Origin: Pontibacter diazotrophicus
GTDB taxonomy: Bacteria > Bacteroidota > Bacteroidia > Cytophagales > Hymenobacteraceae
Direction of reading: 5' to 3'
Assembly (NCBI RefSeq): GCF_003367245.1
Contig: NZ_QRGR01000009.1
Location: forward strand, 186,001-250,000
Length of the DNA: 64,000 bases
The notes under the pieces are model-generated. The model saw only the letters and a list, made by a program, of their open reading frames with translations, was not told the DNA's origin and made no database searches. The translations under genes were made by a program, and so were the position numbers. Positions within the stretch are counted from its first letter, which is position 1; each line of letters starts with the position of its first letter. Positions 9,077-18,418 of this stretch are shown piece after piece.

Positions 9077-9769
9077 ATGAATATCAACCATTTATTCCCA
9101 GCACCAACAAAATTTATTGCGGCAGCTGCCATGGCATTCACATTTGTTTCCTGCGATCAGTCAGACATTTCTCCTGATGCGAATCTTTCAGCACAGAATG
9201 TAGCGGAAGCACACCAGAAAGGCGTGAACAAAGGCTCCGCTATTGAGCGTACTTTTATGGCGAACCTGCAGCCACTGAACAACTCAGGCGTATCAGGTAC
9301 AGCAAATATCACAGTGGATGCGAATGTGCTTACTGTAGAAATTATGGCATCCGGACTGGAGCCAAACCTGCCTCACCCACAACACATCCACGGGTTTATG
9401 GAAAACAACAGGAACGCAACCTGCCCGACACCTGCTGATGACACAAACGGAGATGGCTTTGTAGATCTGGTAGAAGGACTTCCTTCTTACGGCCCGGTTC
9501 TTCTTGAGCTTTACCTCCCAATCGATGAGTTTCCGGAAGCAGATGCAGAAGGCAACATACACTATACCCGTACGTTTAACCTCGGCGAAATCGAATTTGA
9601 AGAAGAAGGACAGGTTATCGATTACAAGGACTTAAAGCCGCTTCAGAACAGGGCTATCGTATTACACGGCCTGACTGTAAACGGCACTTACGTACCTACA
9701 ATGCCTGTAGCCTGTGGCCAGATCATGCCTACAAACAATGGCAAAGGAATGGCTAAAGGAAAGAAGTAG
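9077..9769 (+). CDS. CHRD-domain-like lipoprotein
   Basis: A 230-residue lipoprotein with signal peptide and lipobox FVSC (Cys at about residue 26). The mature part resembles the CHRD beta-sandwich: an early ERTFMANLQPLN strand, a PHPQHIHGF motif around residue 95 and a late RAIVLHGLTVNG strand, similar to superoxide-dismutase-like CHRD proteins. A DTNGDGFVD loop at about 115-124 could bind calcium. Copper-zinc dismutase activity should not be assumed. The C-terminus is Lys/Gly-rich. A strong terminator follows; the gene is alone in its unit. Confidence 0.7.
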   Translation: MNINHLFPAPTKFIAAAAMAFTFVSCDQSDISPDANLSAQNVAEAHQKGVNKGSAIERTFMANLQPLNNSGVSGTANITVDANVLTVEIMASGLEPNLPHPQHIHGFMENNRNATCPTPADDTNGDGFVDLVEGLPSYGPVLLELYLPIDEFPEADAEGNIHYTRTFNLGEIEFEEEGQVIDYKDLKPLQNRAIVLHGLTVNGTYVPTMPVACGQIMPTNNGKGMAKGKK

Positions 9770-9819
9770 TCTTTTGCTAAACAGCTGAATCATAGAATTT
9801 AGCAGAAATTGATTTATAC

Positions 9820-9866
9820 ATAGAGGGAGCGTGGTTTTATAACTGCGCTCCCTCTATTGCTTTTTA
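9820..9866 (+). terminator. Rho-independent terminator after the CHRD-like gene
   Basis: Perfect 12-base stem (9820-9831 with 9846-9857) around a 14-nt loop, then TGCTTTTT. Confidence 0.85.
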
Positions 9867-10083
9867 AGCTTAACGAATGTCATGCAAGAAAAGACCTTGC
9901 TGCTGCCTTCTTCAAAGTAAGCAATCACATTCAGGCAGTTTCTGTTACGAAATAGCATAATATTTCTTACCTTCAGATTCTAATGTTTTGACTTCTAGTA
10001 GAACGAAATCAAGAACAATACCTGGTGGAAGAAGCACATGCTGTTAATTTCCCTGAAAGCATATAAAAATCAATTCTTATTAC

Positions 10084-13000
10084 ATGTCATATAATATGAG
10101 AAAGGCTGTTTTAAAAACATTGAAGAACAACCGAAAGGCTATCTGGGTCTCTGCCCTGTTCCCTGCCTTACTACTTTCAGGATATACTATACAGGACCCT
10201 GTTGACAGAAGAATCAAGCAAATGGCCCCTGAAGAGGCTGCCGAGATGGCCAGATCCATAGAGGCCCTCGTCACTCCTGAACTGGCCGACGGGCTTACGC
10301 TCCGCCTGTGGGGTGTAGACTCTTTGGTGGCAGACCCCATTTCCATCGACATAGATGACCAGGGGCGGTTATACTACGCCCGGACCAACAGGCAGAAGAA
10401 CTCTGAATTCGATATCCGGGGGCATCAGGACTGGGAGATTGAGTCTATACAGCTGCAGACGGTTGAAGAGAAGCGCGCCTTTTTGCGAAGGGTTCTTTCT
10501 CCGGAAAACAGCAAGAAGAACGAGTGGCTGGCAGACCTGAACAAGGATGGCTCGCATGACTGGAGAGATATGACCGTTGAAAAAGAACATATCTACCGCA
10601 TCGAGGACACTTCCGGTGATGGCGTGGCAGACAGATCACAACTGGTGGTAGAGGATTTTCATGAGGAGGTAACCGATGTTGCCGGGGCTGTTATGTCCTA
10701 TGGCGACGACCTTTTTGTAGGCGTGGCTCCTGACCTGTGGCGCATGCAGGATAAGAATGGAGACGGCATAGCAGATGAAAAGACTTCTATTTCCCACGGC
10801 TACGGCATACACGTAGGATTTGGCGGCCACGGCATGTCCGGCCTTGAAATGGGACCTGACGGAAAAATATACTGGGGCATTGGTGATATCGGCTTCAACG
10901 GAACAGGCCCTGACGGGCAGAAGTGGGAACACCCGAACAGCGGTGTCATTGCCCGCTCCAACCCGGATGGCAGCGACTTTGAAATATTTGCGCACGGCCT
11001 CCGAAATACGCATGAGTTCGTGTTTGATGAATACGGCAACCTTATCAGCGAAGATAACGATGGTGATCACCCGGGAGAGAAGGAGCGCCTGGTATACATC
11101 GTAAACGGCTCCGACACGGGCTGGCGCACAAATTGGCAGTTCGGCAAGTACCGTGATCCGGAGAACAATACCTATAAGGTATGGATGGATGAGAACATGT
11201 ACAAGCCACGCTTTGAGGGACAGGCTGCCTATATTACGCCGGCCATTGCCAACTTTGTAAGCGGCCCTACCGGTATGTTATATAACCCCGGCACAGCGCT
11301 GAGCCCTAAATACAAAAACACCTTCTTTATTGCAGAATTTGTGGGGAACCCGGCCAGGTCCGGCATCCATGCCTTCAAACTGAACCCTAAAGGAGCCTCC
11401 TTTGAGCTTGGAGAAAATGAGAAAATCATGAGTGGCATACTGGCGACCGGTATCGACTTTGGCCCGGATGGCGCCCTATATGTGGCAGACTGGATTGACG
11501 GCTGGAACACAAAAGACCACGGCCGCATCTGGAAAATGGATGACAAGGACGGGGCAGCATGGCCAGAGCGGCAACTGACACAGAAGCTTTTGGCAGAAGA
11601 TTTCACCCAACGCAGAGAGAAAGAACTGGGTGAGCTACTCATGAACCCGGATATGCGCGTAAGACAGAAAGCGCAGTTCGAGCTGGCAAAGCGAGGCTCA
11701 AAAGGCGCCAGTGTTTTCCAGAGAAGCATCAGGCAAAAACGCGATCAGCTAGCCCGGGTGCACGGCATCTGGGGCATCAGCCAGTTAGCCCGCCAGGACA
11801 AGAAATATGCAAAGGTGCTGCTGCCTCTCCTAAAGGACAGCGACCCTGAAATAAGAGCACAGGCTGCCAAATGGTTGGGCGATATATGGTATAAGGAAGC
11901 TGGTGCTAACCTGATGCCATTGCTGAAAGACCAGAATAGCCGTACCCGTTTCTTCGCCGCCGAAGCACTTGGTCGCATCGCTTACGAACCGGCTGTCGCT
12001 CCGCTTATTCAATTGCTGAAGGACAATAACGACGAAGATGCCTACATACGCCATGCCGGAAGCCTTGCTTTAGCTCGCATCGGAAAAGCGGAACCGGTAG
12101 TGGCCTTAGCTAATGATCCATCGCGCGGTGCGCGGATTGCCGCCGTGGTAGCGCTTCGCCGCATGCAGCACCCCGGAGTAGCCAATTTCCTGAAGGACCA
12201 GGATGAGTACATTGTAACAGAAGCAGCACGGGCCATTAACGACGACTTGTCGATAGAGCAGGCACTGCCTGCTTTGGGCAATGTGCTGCAGGAATCCCGC
12301 TTCACAAATGAGGCGCTGCTGAGACGCGCCATCAATGCAAACCTGCGCGTTGGCAACGAGCAGGCCATGCAAAACCTGATCGATTACTCTCTCAAGGAAG
12401 GCGCTCCGGTAGCCATGCGGGCTGAAGCCATGGAGGCACTGAGCACCTGGGCCAAACCTTCTGTACTGGACCGTGTGGACGGGCGCTACAGAGGTGTTAT
12501 TGAGAGAGATCCGGCGCTGGCCAGAACGAAAGCAGCAGATGCACTGATACAGGCCTCCGGACATGCCGAAGCACCAGTACGCCTAAGCGCTGTCAAAGCC
12601 ATCGGCAAACTTAAAGTTGACCAGGCATCTCCCCAGTTGTTTGCCCGCCTGCAAACCGACAAAGAACCGGAAGTGCGTGTAGAAGCGCTGCGCGCGCTGA
12701 CATCCATTGAAGATGCGCAGATAGGCAAAGCCATTGAACAGGCCATTTCAGATCAGGAGAAAAGCGTTCGGGTAGCAGGGCTTGATATGTTAGCGGAAAT
12801 GGATATTTCGAAAGACCTGATGGTGACGCTGCTTGCTGATGTCATCAACAAGCGAACGACGGAAGAAAAGCAGGCTGCCCTCATGACGCTCGGAGAACTA
12901 CCGGTAGAGCATACGCAGCCGTTGTTTAACGATTTGCTGACACAGTTAGCGAATGGCAAGCTTCCGGCAGAAGTTCACCTGGAGTTAGCAGAGGCGGTTG

Positions 13001-13524
13001 CCAGCACCCGTTCCCCAAAACTAATCACAAGGCACAAAGAGATAAGCTCTAAGCATGCTTCTGGTGCTCCGGAGGCCGCTTTTGAAGGAAGCTTGTATGG
13101 CGGTGATCCGAATCAGGGCAGAAGGATATTCTTTAGCCATCAAACGGCGCAGTGTATCCGATGCCACTCTTACGATGACTTGGGCGGCAACGCCGGCCCC
13201 CGTTTGAACGGCATATCAAAAAAGCTGACCCGGCCACAATTACTGGAGGCTCTTATAAACCCAAGCGCGCGCCTGGCCCCAGGCTATGGCGTGGTAACGG
13301 TAGAGCTTAAAAACGGCCAGACAGTTAGCGGTATACTTCAGGATGAGCAGGACGACAGCATATCAGTGAAGGTAGGCGGACAACCTGAAACTGTCATTAA
13401 GAAAAGTGATATTGCAAAAAGAACCAATGCTGCTTCCAGTATGCCTAACATGCAGTATCTCCTCACAAAGAGAGAGATTCGGGACCTGGTAAGCTTCCTT
13501 GCAACTTTAGAGGAAGACAGTTGA
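10084..13524 (+). CDS. Beta-propeller/HEAT-repeat membrane dehydrogenase with C-terminal cytochrome c (PVC-type)
   Basis: Periplasmic redox protein of 1,146 residues. After an N-terminal hydrophobic segment (about 18-32), a six-bladed propeller of the PVC-type dehydrogenase family spans about 55-480, with GIHVGFGGHGMSG, GLRNTHEF and YVADWIDG. HEAT repeats occupy about 490-980. A class I cytochrome c domain has CIRCH at 1024-1028. Such proteins are thought to oxidise sugars or alcohols and pass electrons along their own haem; the substrate is not known. A second homologue lies at 20411-23530. The ATG at 10096 is an alternative start. A terminator follows. Confidence 0.85.
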   Translation: MSYNMRKAVLKTLKNNRKAIWVSALFPALLLSGYTIQDPVDRRIKQMAPEEAAEMARSIEALVTPELADGLTLRLWGVDSLVADPISIDIDDQGRLYYARTNRQKNSEFDIRGHQDWEIESIQLQTVEEKRAFLRRVLSPENSKKNEWLADLNKDGSHDWRDMTVEKEHIYRIEDTSGDGVADRSQLVVEDFHEEVTDVAGAVMSYGDDLFVGVAPDLWRMQDKNGDGIADEKTSISHGYGIHVGFGGHGMSGLEMGPDGKIYWGIGDIGFNGTGPDGQKWEHPNSGVIARSNPDGSDFEIFAHGLRNTHEFVFDEYGNLISEDNDGDHPGEKERLVYIVNGSDTGWRTNWQFGKYRDPENNTYKVWMDENMYKPRFEGQAAYITPAIANFVSGPTGMLYNPGTALSPKYKNTFFIAEFVGNPARSGIHAFKLNPKGASFELGENEKIMSGILATGIDFGPDGALYVADWIDGWNTKDHGRIWKMDDKDGAAWPERQLTQKLLAEDFTQRREKELGELLMNPDMRVRQKAQFELAKRGSKGASVFQRSIRQKRDQLARVHGIWGISQLARQDKKYAKVLLPLLKDSDPEIRAQAAKWLGDIWYKEAGANLMPLLKDQNSRTRFFAAEALGRIAYEPAVAPLIQLLKDNNDEDAYIRHAGSLALARIGKAEPVVALANDPSRGARIAAVVALRRMQHPGVANFLKDQDEYIVTEAARAINDDLSIEQALPALGNVLQESRFTNEALLRRAINANLRVGNEQAMQNLIDYSLKEGAPVAMRAEAMEALSTWAKPSVLDRVDGRYRGVIERDPALARTKAADALIQASGHAEAPVRLSAVKAIGKLKVDQASPQLFARLQTDKEPEVRVEALRALTSIEDAQIGKAIEQAISDQEKSVRVAGLDMLAEMDISKDLMVTLLADVINKRTTEEKQAALMTLGELPVEHTQPLFNDLLTQLANGKLPAEVHLELAEAVASTRSPKLITRHKEISSKHASGAPEAAFEGSLYGGDPNQGRRIFFSHQTAQCIRCHSYDDLGGNAGPRLNGISKKLTRPQLLEALINPSARLAPGYGVVTVELKNGQTVSGILQDEQDDSISVKVGGQPETVIKKSDIAKRTNAASSMPNMQYLLTKREIRDLVSFLATLEEDS

Positions 13525-13580
13525 TAAAAGGAACGGCGTAGGGTTTTGCAGCTTATAAGCTGTTCCGGTTTATATTAACA

Positions 13581-13632
13581 AGAGGAGGTGCTGTATACTT
13601 AACAGGTATAAAGCACCTCCTCTACTTTTAGT
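13581..13632 (+). terminator. Rho-independent terminator after the propeller/HEAT/cytochrome gene
   Basis: Perfect 12-base stem (13581-13592 with 13612-13623) and an inner TATAC/GTATA extension, followed by ACTTTTAG. Confidence 0.8.
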
Positions 13633-14004
13633 GTGTTTCTGTAGTCGTTTTGTTCATCCTGCTGTTTCGTTCATCCCAGTTTCTGCTTCACCAGTCTGAA
13701 CCACGCCTATCCCTTCCTTGTCCAAAGTGGAAAATTCAGCAAAGCTGCGCTGGAACAGAATCAGAGCAAAATGGTATCCTTCTTCCTTTGCCACTTGGGA
13801 CAAAATTCAGCAACTACACAGGCATAACTGTCACACTCACAAATAATACTGAGTAATTACTTGCTTATTTCATCATTTATAATAAAATTATATGAATTAT
13901 GATTTTTAGTTACCCTTGGGTTCCTTATTGTAAGATGGTATTTGCAAAAGCTGCAAACGTTTACAGGATTCCCAAAGTGGTGTATAGAAACAATAACAGC
14001 TTGC
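13633..14004. other. Intergenic, AT-rich leader of the FGE-fold/oxidoreductase operon
   Basis: No convincing frame. TACCCTTG near 13911 is one mismatch from a TAnnTTTG -7 box, but no clear -33 partner was seen, so no promoter is called. Confidence 0.4.
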
Positions 14005-15006
14005 ATGAATATTTCAAAACTATCTTTTAGCCTGTTTCTAACTGGGTTAACTTATTGCACTCTTACACCCAACAGCGCTTCTTCCCAGCAGTCTAACAAG
14101 GAATCTTACACGCAGGAAATTGCTGGTACGCAGCTCAAATTTGACATGGTGGCTATTCCGGGTGGTGAATTTATAATGGGGAGCCCTGCCAGTGAGCAGG
14201 AAAGAGATGAAGACGAAGGTCCTCAGCATCCGGTAAGAGTCGATCCTTTCTGGATGGGCAAGTATGAGGTAACATGGGATATTTTCGAGCCTTTTGTTTA
14301 CAAGGATTATGAGATAACCCAAAGCAACGGAACCGTAAGTGCAGAAGTAGATGCTGTCGCGCGCCCTACAAAGCCTTACCTGGACATGACCTTTGGTATG
14401 GGTAAAGAAAACCACCCTGCAGTTGGAATGACCCAGTATGCCGCCATTCAGTTTTGCAAGTGGCTGTATGCCAGAACAGGTGTTTTCTACCGCTTACCCA
14501 CCGAAGCGGAGTGGGAATATGCCAGCAGGGCGGGCGCAACAACAGCGTATGCCTTCGGTGATGACGCCTCCGGTCTCGATGCATACGCGTGGCACCGGGC
14601 AAACAGCAAGGAGGAAACACACCCGGTCGGAAGCAAGAAGCCCAATGCCTGGGGCCTGTATGACATGCACGGCAACGTGGCCGAATGGACAGCAGACCAG
14701 TACATCCCGGATTACTATAAGAAGTTTCAGAGCAAAGCCACCAGCAACCCTGTGGCCACTCCAACAGAACTGTACCCGCATGTAATCAGGGGAGGTTCTT
14801 TTGAAGATGAGGCGCCGGCATTACGCTCTGCCAACAGGGAGGGCTCAGACCCGAACTGGAAAAGGATAGACCCGCAGATACCCAAGAGTAACTGGTGGTT
14901 CCCGGAAGCACCTTTTGTTGGCTTACGGCTCGTACGGCCAGTGAACCCACCTTCAGAAGCAGAGATCAACGCTTACTACAACCAGGAGCCGACTCCTGAC
15001 TATTAA
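14005..15006 (+). CDS. Exported FGE-sulfatase-fold protein (SUMF1/EgtB/PvdO family)
   Basis: Of 333 residues from ATG 14005; an in-frame TTG at 13942 would add 21 residues ahead of the signal peptide and is rejected. The fold signature is complete: IPGGEFIMGSP near the start, MGKYEVT, YRLPTEAEWEYASRAG, WGLYDMHGNVAEWT, IRGGSF and GLRLVRP. The mature part has essentially one cysteine (FCKW), so the redox-active cysteine pair of true formylglycine-generating enzymes is missing and sulfatase maturation is unlikely. It is probably co-transcribed with the oxidoreductase 34 bp downstream. Its role may be binding or structural. Confidence 0.85.
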   Translation: MNISKLSFSLFLTGLTYCTLTPNSASSQQSNKESYTQEIAGTQLKFDMVAIPGGEFIMGSPASEQERDEDEGPQHPVRVDPFWMGKYEVTWDIFEPFVYKDYEITQSNGTVSAEVDAVARPTKPYLDMTFGMGKENHPAVGMTQYAAIQFCKWLYARTGVFYRLPTEAEWEYASRAGATTAYAFGDDASGLDAYAWHRANSKEETHPVGSKKPNAWGLYDMHGNVAEWTADQYIPDYYKKFQSKATSNPVATPTELYPHVIRGGSFEDEAPALRSANREGSDPNWKRIDPQIPKSNWWFPEAPFVGLRLVRPVNPPSEAEINAYYNQEPTPDY

Positions 15007-15040
15007 TTTGTTTATATCAAACCTTAACCTATAAATCAGC

Positions 15041-16360
15041 ATGAAAGATTTCGATTCGAACAAGCGAAGAGAGTTCCTGAAAGCGTCTGCCATACTGGCT
15101 GGCGGAGCAGTATTGAGCAGCCTTCCCTTAGCAGGTGCCTATGCAGCAGGAAAAGGCACAATCAAAATTGCCCTGGTTGGCTGCGGGGGCAGAGGTACAG
15201 GAGCAGCCTTTCAGGCATTAGCAACGAAGCATGATGTGCAGTTAGTAGCCATGGCGGATGCCTTCCAGGATCGCCTGGACAAGAGCTACGAGGGCCTGTT
15301 TGGCAAGTTCGGAAAAGCGAAGGTCAATGTTCCGGAAAGCAAGCGTTTTGTAGGGTTCGATGGATATAAACAGGCGATAGCTGAAGCTGATGTCGTGCTG
15401 CTGGCAACCCCTCCGGGTTTCAGGCCTATCCATTTTGAGGAGGCGGTAAAACGAAACAAGCACGTGTTCATGGAAAAGCCTGTTGCCACAGACTCCCCAG
15501 GCATACGCAAAGTGCTGGCTGCAGCTGAGGAAGCAAAGAAAAAGAAGCTGAACGTGGTAGTAGGCTTACAGCGCCGCTACCAGACAAATTACCGCGAAAC
15601 AATCAAGCGCATAGAGGATGGTGCTATCGGCGATGTGGTATCCGGACAGGTTTATTGGAACAGCGGTGGTGTGTGGGTTCGCCCCCGGGAAGCTAACCAA
15701 ACCGAAATGGAGTACCAGATGCGCAACTGGTACTACTTCAACTGGCTTTGCGGAGACCATATTACCGAGCAACACGTGCATAACATAGATGTTGCTAACT
15801 GGGTAAAAAACGGCTATCCGGTTTCAGCACAGGGTACAGGAAGCCGTTTCCAGCGAACAGGAAAAGAGTATGGTGAAATTTTCGATAACCATACCGTAGA
15901 GTTTTTATACGCAGATGGCTCTGTTATCCAAAGCCAATGCCGCCACTACGAAGGCACCCAAAACCGGGTAGACGAAAGCTTCCAGGGCACAAAGGGCAAG
16001 GTATACCTTTCTGCCAACAACGACGGAAAGCTGTGGGATTATAAAGGAAACTCCTTGTATGACCATGCCGGCAAAAACGACCCTAACCCCTACCAGGCCG
16101 AGCATGATGAGCTGTTTGCTGCCATTGAGGCTGGCCAGTATAAATTTGCGGACGCAGAGCGCTCTGCGATGAGTACCATGACGTCGCTCTTAGGCCGCTA
16201 CGCCACCTACTCCGGGCAGGAGATCAAGTGGGAGGATGCCCTGAAATCTGACATCAACCTGATGCCGGACACGTTCGCCTGGGATGCCAAGCCAAAGATT
16301 CTGCCAGACGCCAACGGGTTATACCCGGTTCCTATGCCAGGCAAAACAAAGGTGATATAA
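15041..16360 (+). CDS. Tat-exported Gfo/Idh/MocA family oxidoreductase
   Basis: NAD(P)-dependent sugar dehydrogenase family, 439 residues. The N-terminus has a twin-arginine signal (KRREFLKAS followed by a hydrophobic run), so the folded enzyme with cofactor is exported to the periplasm. The Rossmann fold begins VGCGGRGTGA (about 48-57), and MEKPVATD (about 144-151) is the conserved catalytic-lysine motif. Secreted members of this family act on glycosides, oxidising or epimerising sugar hydroxyls such as C3. It is second in an operon behind the FGE-fold gene. The substrate is unknown. Confidence 0.9.
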   Translation: MKDFDSNKRREFLKASAILAGGAVLSSLPLAGAYAAGKGTIKIALVGCGGRGTGAAFQALATKHDVQLVAMADAFQDRLDKSYEGLFGKFGKAKVNVPESKRFVGFDGYKQAIAEADVVLLATPPGFRPIHFEEAVKRNKHVFMEKPVATDSPGIRKVLAAAEEAKKKKLNVVVGLQRRYQTNYRETIKRIEDGAIGDVVSGQVYWNSGGVWVRPREANQTEMEYQMRNWYYFNWLCGDHITEQHVHNIDVANWVKNGYPVSAQGTGSRFQRTGKEYGEIFDNHTVEFLYADGSVIQSQCRHYEGTQNRVDESFQGTKGKVYLSANNDGKLWDYKGNSLYDHAGKNDPNPYQAEHDELFAAIEAGQYKFADAERSAMSTMTSLLGRYATYSGQEIKWEDALKSDINLMPDTFAWDAKPKILPDANGLYPVPMPGKTKVI

Positions 16361-16520
16361 TCTATCTTTGATTTACTATTAGAGGAGATTGTTCCGAAAA
16401 CCACAGCTGCTGAGACAAGCATTCAGGTGTGGTTGACGGGGCAATCTTCTTTGTTCTTATACTTGTGCAAAACCTTGTATCAGGATTTCTGACACAATGC
16501 ACTATTACTTTGTCTGACTT

Positions 16521-17519
16521 ATGCGCTTATTGTTGCTGTGCCTTTTTGCTTCACTTCCTTTCATTTTCACCCAAACAGAGCTTAAACAGTATACCATCAG
16601 GGGCCTTGCCCAGGGCACAAGTTACCAGATAACCTATTACGCCGCAGACAGCAGTATTACAAAGGCGCAGGTAACTTACATTCTGGCGCAACTCGACAGC
16701 TCGCTTTCCATTTACAAGCCTTATTCCTTGATTAGCCAGTTCAACCGCTCCGCTTCCGGGTTACAGGCAGACAGACACCTTCAAAAGGTTATTAAAAAGG
16801 CACAGCAGGTTTCACGTAAAACAGATGGCGCTTTCGATATCACGGTACAGCCCCTGGTGCAGGCATGGGGTTTCGGAGCAGAACAAGTATCGGCTCTTCC
16901 AGATTCAGCCGCCATACAAGCGTTGCTGGAATGTGTGGGTGCAGGTAAAATAAAGCTCAGCAAGAATCAGTTGCAGAAACAAGCACCCTGTGTGAGAATA
17001 GATGTAAACGGAATTGCGCAGGGCTACAGCGTGGATGTGCTGGCAGATTTCCTGGAGAAAAAGGGCATCAGGAACTACCTGGTAGAGCTAGGCGGTGAGA
17101 TGCGTGTGAAGGGGCGGAAACCCGGTGGCAAGCTGATGGCTATAGGAATTGAAGGACCAGCTGAGGGTACCCTTTATGATGCTTATCCCATACAGAAAGT
17201 CATCACACTTGAAAAAGGTGCGATAACTTCCTCCGGCAACTACAGAAAGTTCTACCAGAGCGGCTCCAGAAAAATCTCTCACCTGATAGATCCTAAAACC
17301 GGTTATCCTTTAGATAATGAACTGATAAGCGTGACCGTTTGGGCCAAGGATGCCATGACAGCCGATGCTTATGATAATGCGCTGATGGGAATGGGACTGG
17401 AAAAAGCGCTTCGTTTTGCAAATCGCCAGAAGGAGCTGGAGGCTTACTTTATATACCGAAAGCCGGATAATTCTGTGGCGGATACCGCTACAGTTGGGTT
17501 TTATAAGATGATGAAGTAA
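16521..17519 (+). CDS. apbE: FAD:protein FMN transferase (ApbE)
   Basis: Attaches FMN covalently to threonine residues of exported flavoproteins. 332 residues with a signal peptide (about 1-17). Motifs seen are SIYKPYSLISQFN, DVNGIAQGYSVD, GGEMRVKG, ITSSGNYRKF and HLIDPKTGYP, the last matching the conserved HxIDPxTG metal/FAD site. It starts 160 bp after the oxidoreductase and may be transcribed separately. Its target may be an Nqr/Rnf subunit or another flavoprotein not in this window. Confidence 0.92.
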   Translation: MRLLLLCLFASLPFIFTQTELKQYTIRGLAQGTSYQITYYAADSSITKAQVTYILAQLDSSLSIYKPYSLISQFNRSASGLQADRHLQKVIKKAQQVSRKTDGAFDITVQPLVQAWGFGAEQVSALPDSAAIQALLECVGAGKIKLSKNQLQKQAPCVRIDVNGIAQGYSVDVLADFLEKKGIRNYLVELGGEMRVKGRKPGGKLMAIGIEGPAEGTLYDAYPIQKVITLEKGAITSSGNYRKFYQSGSRKISHLIDPKTGYPLDNELISVTVWAKDAMTADAYDNALMGMGLEKALRFANRQKELEAYFIYRKPDNSVADTATVGFYKMMK

Positions 17520-17588
17520 GTTATAGCTTGGCTTCATCAACTCATGTTCAGTAGCATCTTTTTGTAGAGTGATATTATGCATAGTTAC

Positions 17589-18298
17589 TCTGCCTAAGCT
17601 GCCGTGGCTGCAGTTTATCCAGCGGCATCTAATCTAGAGTTGCATTGTTTCTCTCTTAGCTCTCAAGGCCGAGAGGCCTCGTCTTCGGGGTAGGGGCCCT
17701 CTTATGGTAGGGCTGTTTCATTCCTAGCGAATTCTCCCCTTGAGGGGAGCGGGAGGGGTGTTTACATCTGCGGAAAGAACGCAAATAGGGTAAATAAGGC
17801 AATATAGCTCCGCAATTTACACCCCTATAATCCCCTCAAGGGGATAGTCTTGGAGAATAAAACAGCCCTGCCTCTTATGGGCATCGCGCTGGGAGTTTTT
17901 TGCGCTAGGGCGCTGCCGCGCGAGCGGCACCAAAAATCTCCAAATAGAGGGCCTCTACCCCCAGGCGCTCAACCCAAAGACTGGAAACTCATTCACTCCG
18001 TGCTGGCAGATGAATATGTTGATTAAAGGAGGGAAGGAGATATTGCTTAGACATTGTATAATACTCCATTTTGTCAGCTCGAAGGAAAAGTGATTCCAGT
18101 TTTCCCGTTCGGCGCCTTGTAAATAATGCGGTGCCGAACGAAGTGAGGCAGCCTACAGCGGAGCGATGGCAGCTTTATTTACACAGCGCCGAACGGGAAA
18201 ACGCGCCCTCGCGGGAGTGGAGCGCAAGTAAGAAGCTATGCAAAAGGCTGTTTATGAAGCACTGGATGAACAGTCTCCACGGCAGCTTAGACAAATTT
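17589..18298. repeat. Non-coding MITE-like composite repeat with inverted ends
   Basis: About 710 bp without a real gene. The left end (17594-17606, CTAAGCTGCCGTGG) recurs inverted at 18278-18292, extending imperfectly to about 30 bp. Inside, arms around 17707-17760 and 17819-17874 are inverted copies (AGGGCTGTTT... against ...AAACAGCCCT; GGGGTGT against ACACCCC). The segment 17589-18000 recurs, inverted and internally deleted, at 42697-42832. Two copies plus terminal inverted repeats and no transposase suggest a miniature transposable element. The flanking gap 17520-18418 has no gene. Confidence 0.6.
18099..18202. repeat. Long inverted repeat inside the composite element
   Basis: 28-base arms at 18099-18126 and 18175-18202 pair with only two mismatches around a 48-nt loop, built on TTTTCCCGTTCGGCGC. 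The reading frame crossing it has no domain content. Confidence 0.75.
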
Positions 18299-18338
18299 AG
18301 AAAACACTGATTCGGAATTCGCATTTGCTACTAAAAGT

Positions 18339-18380
18339 AAAACGGGTAGGGCGATTCTTTGAAATCACCCTACCCGTTTT
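18339..18380 (-). terminator. Terminator of the isomerase operon
   Basis: 18-base arms (18339-18356 with 18363-18380) pair with one mismatch, 39 bp beyond the stop of the minus-strand gene at 18419. Read on the minus strand it ends in a T-rich stretch. Confidence 0.8.
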
Positions 18381-18418
18381 GGTTTAAGCAAAATAAACTG
18401 TAGCTAGTTTACCTGTAT

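Noticed and set aside
13942..14004. N-terminal extension of the FGE-fold protein from TTG 13942
   Set aside because: It would put 21 polar residues before the signal peptide; ATG 14005 is the natural start.
18071..18310. Plus-strand reading frame as a small gene
   Set aside because: It runs straight through the long inverted repeat of the composite element and has no domain-like content.
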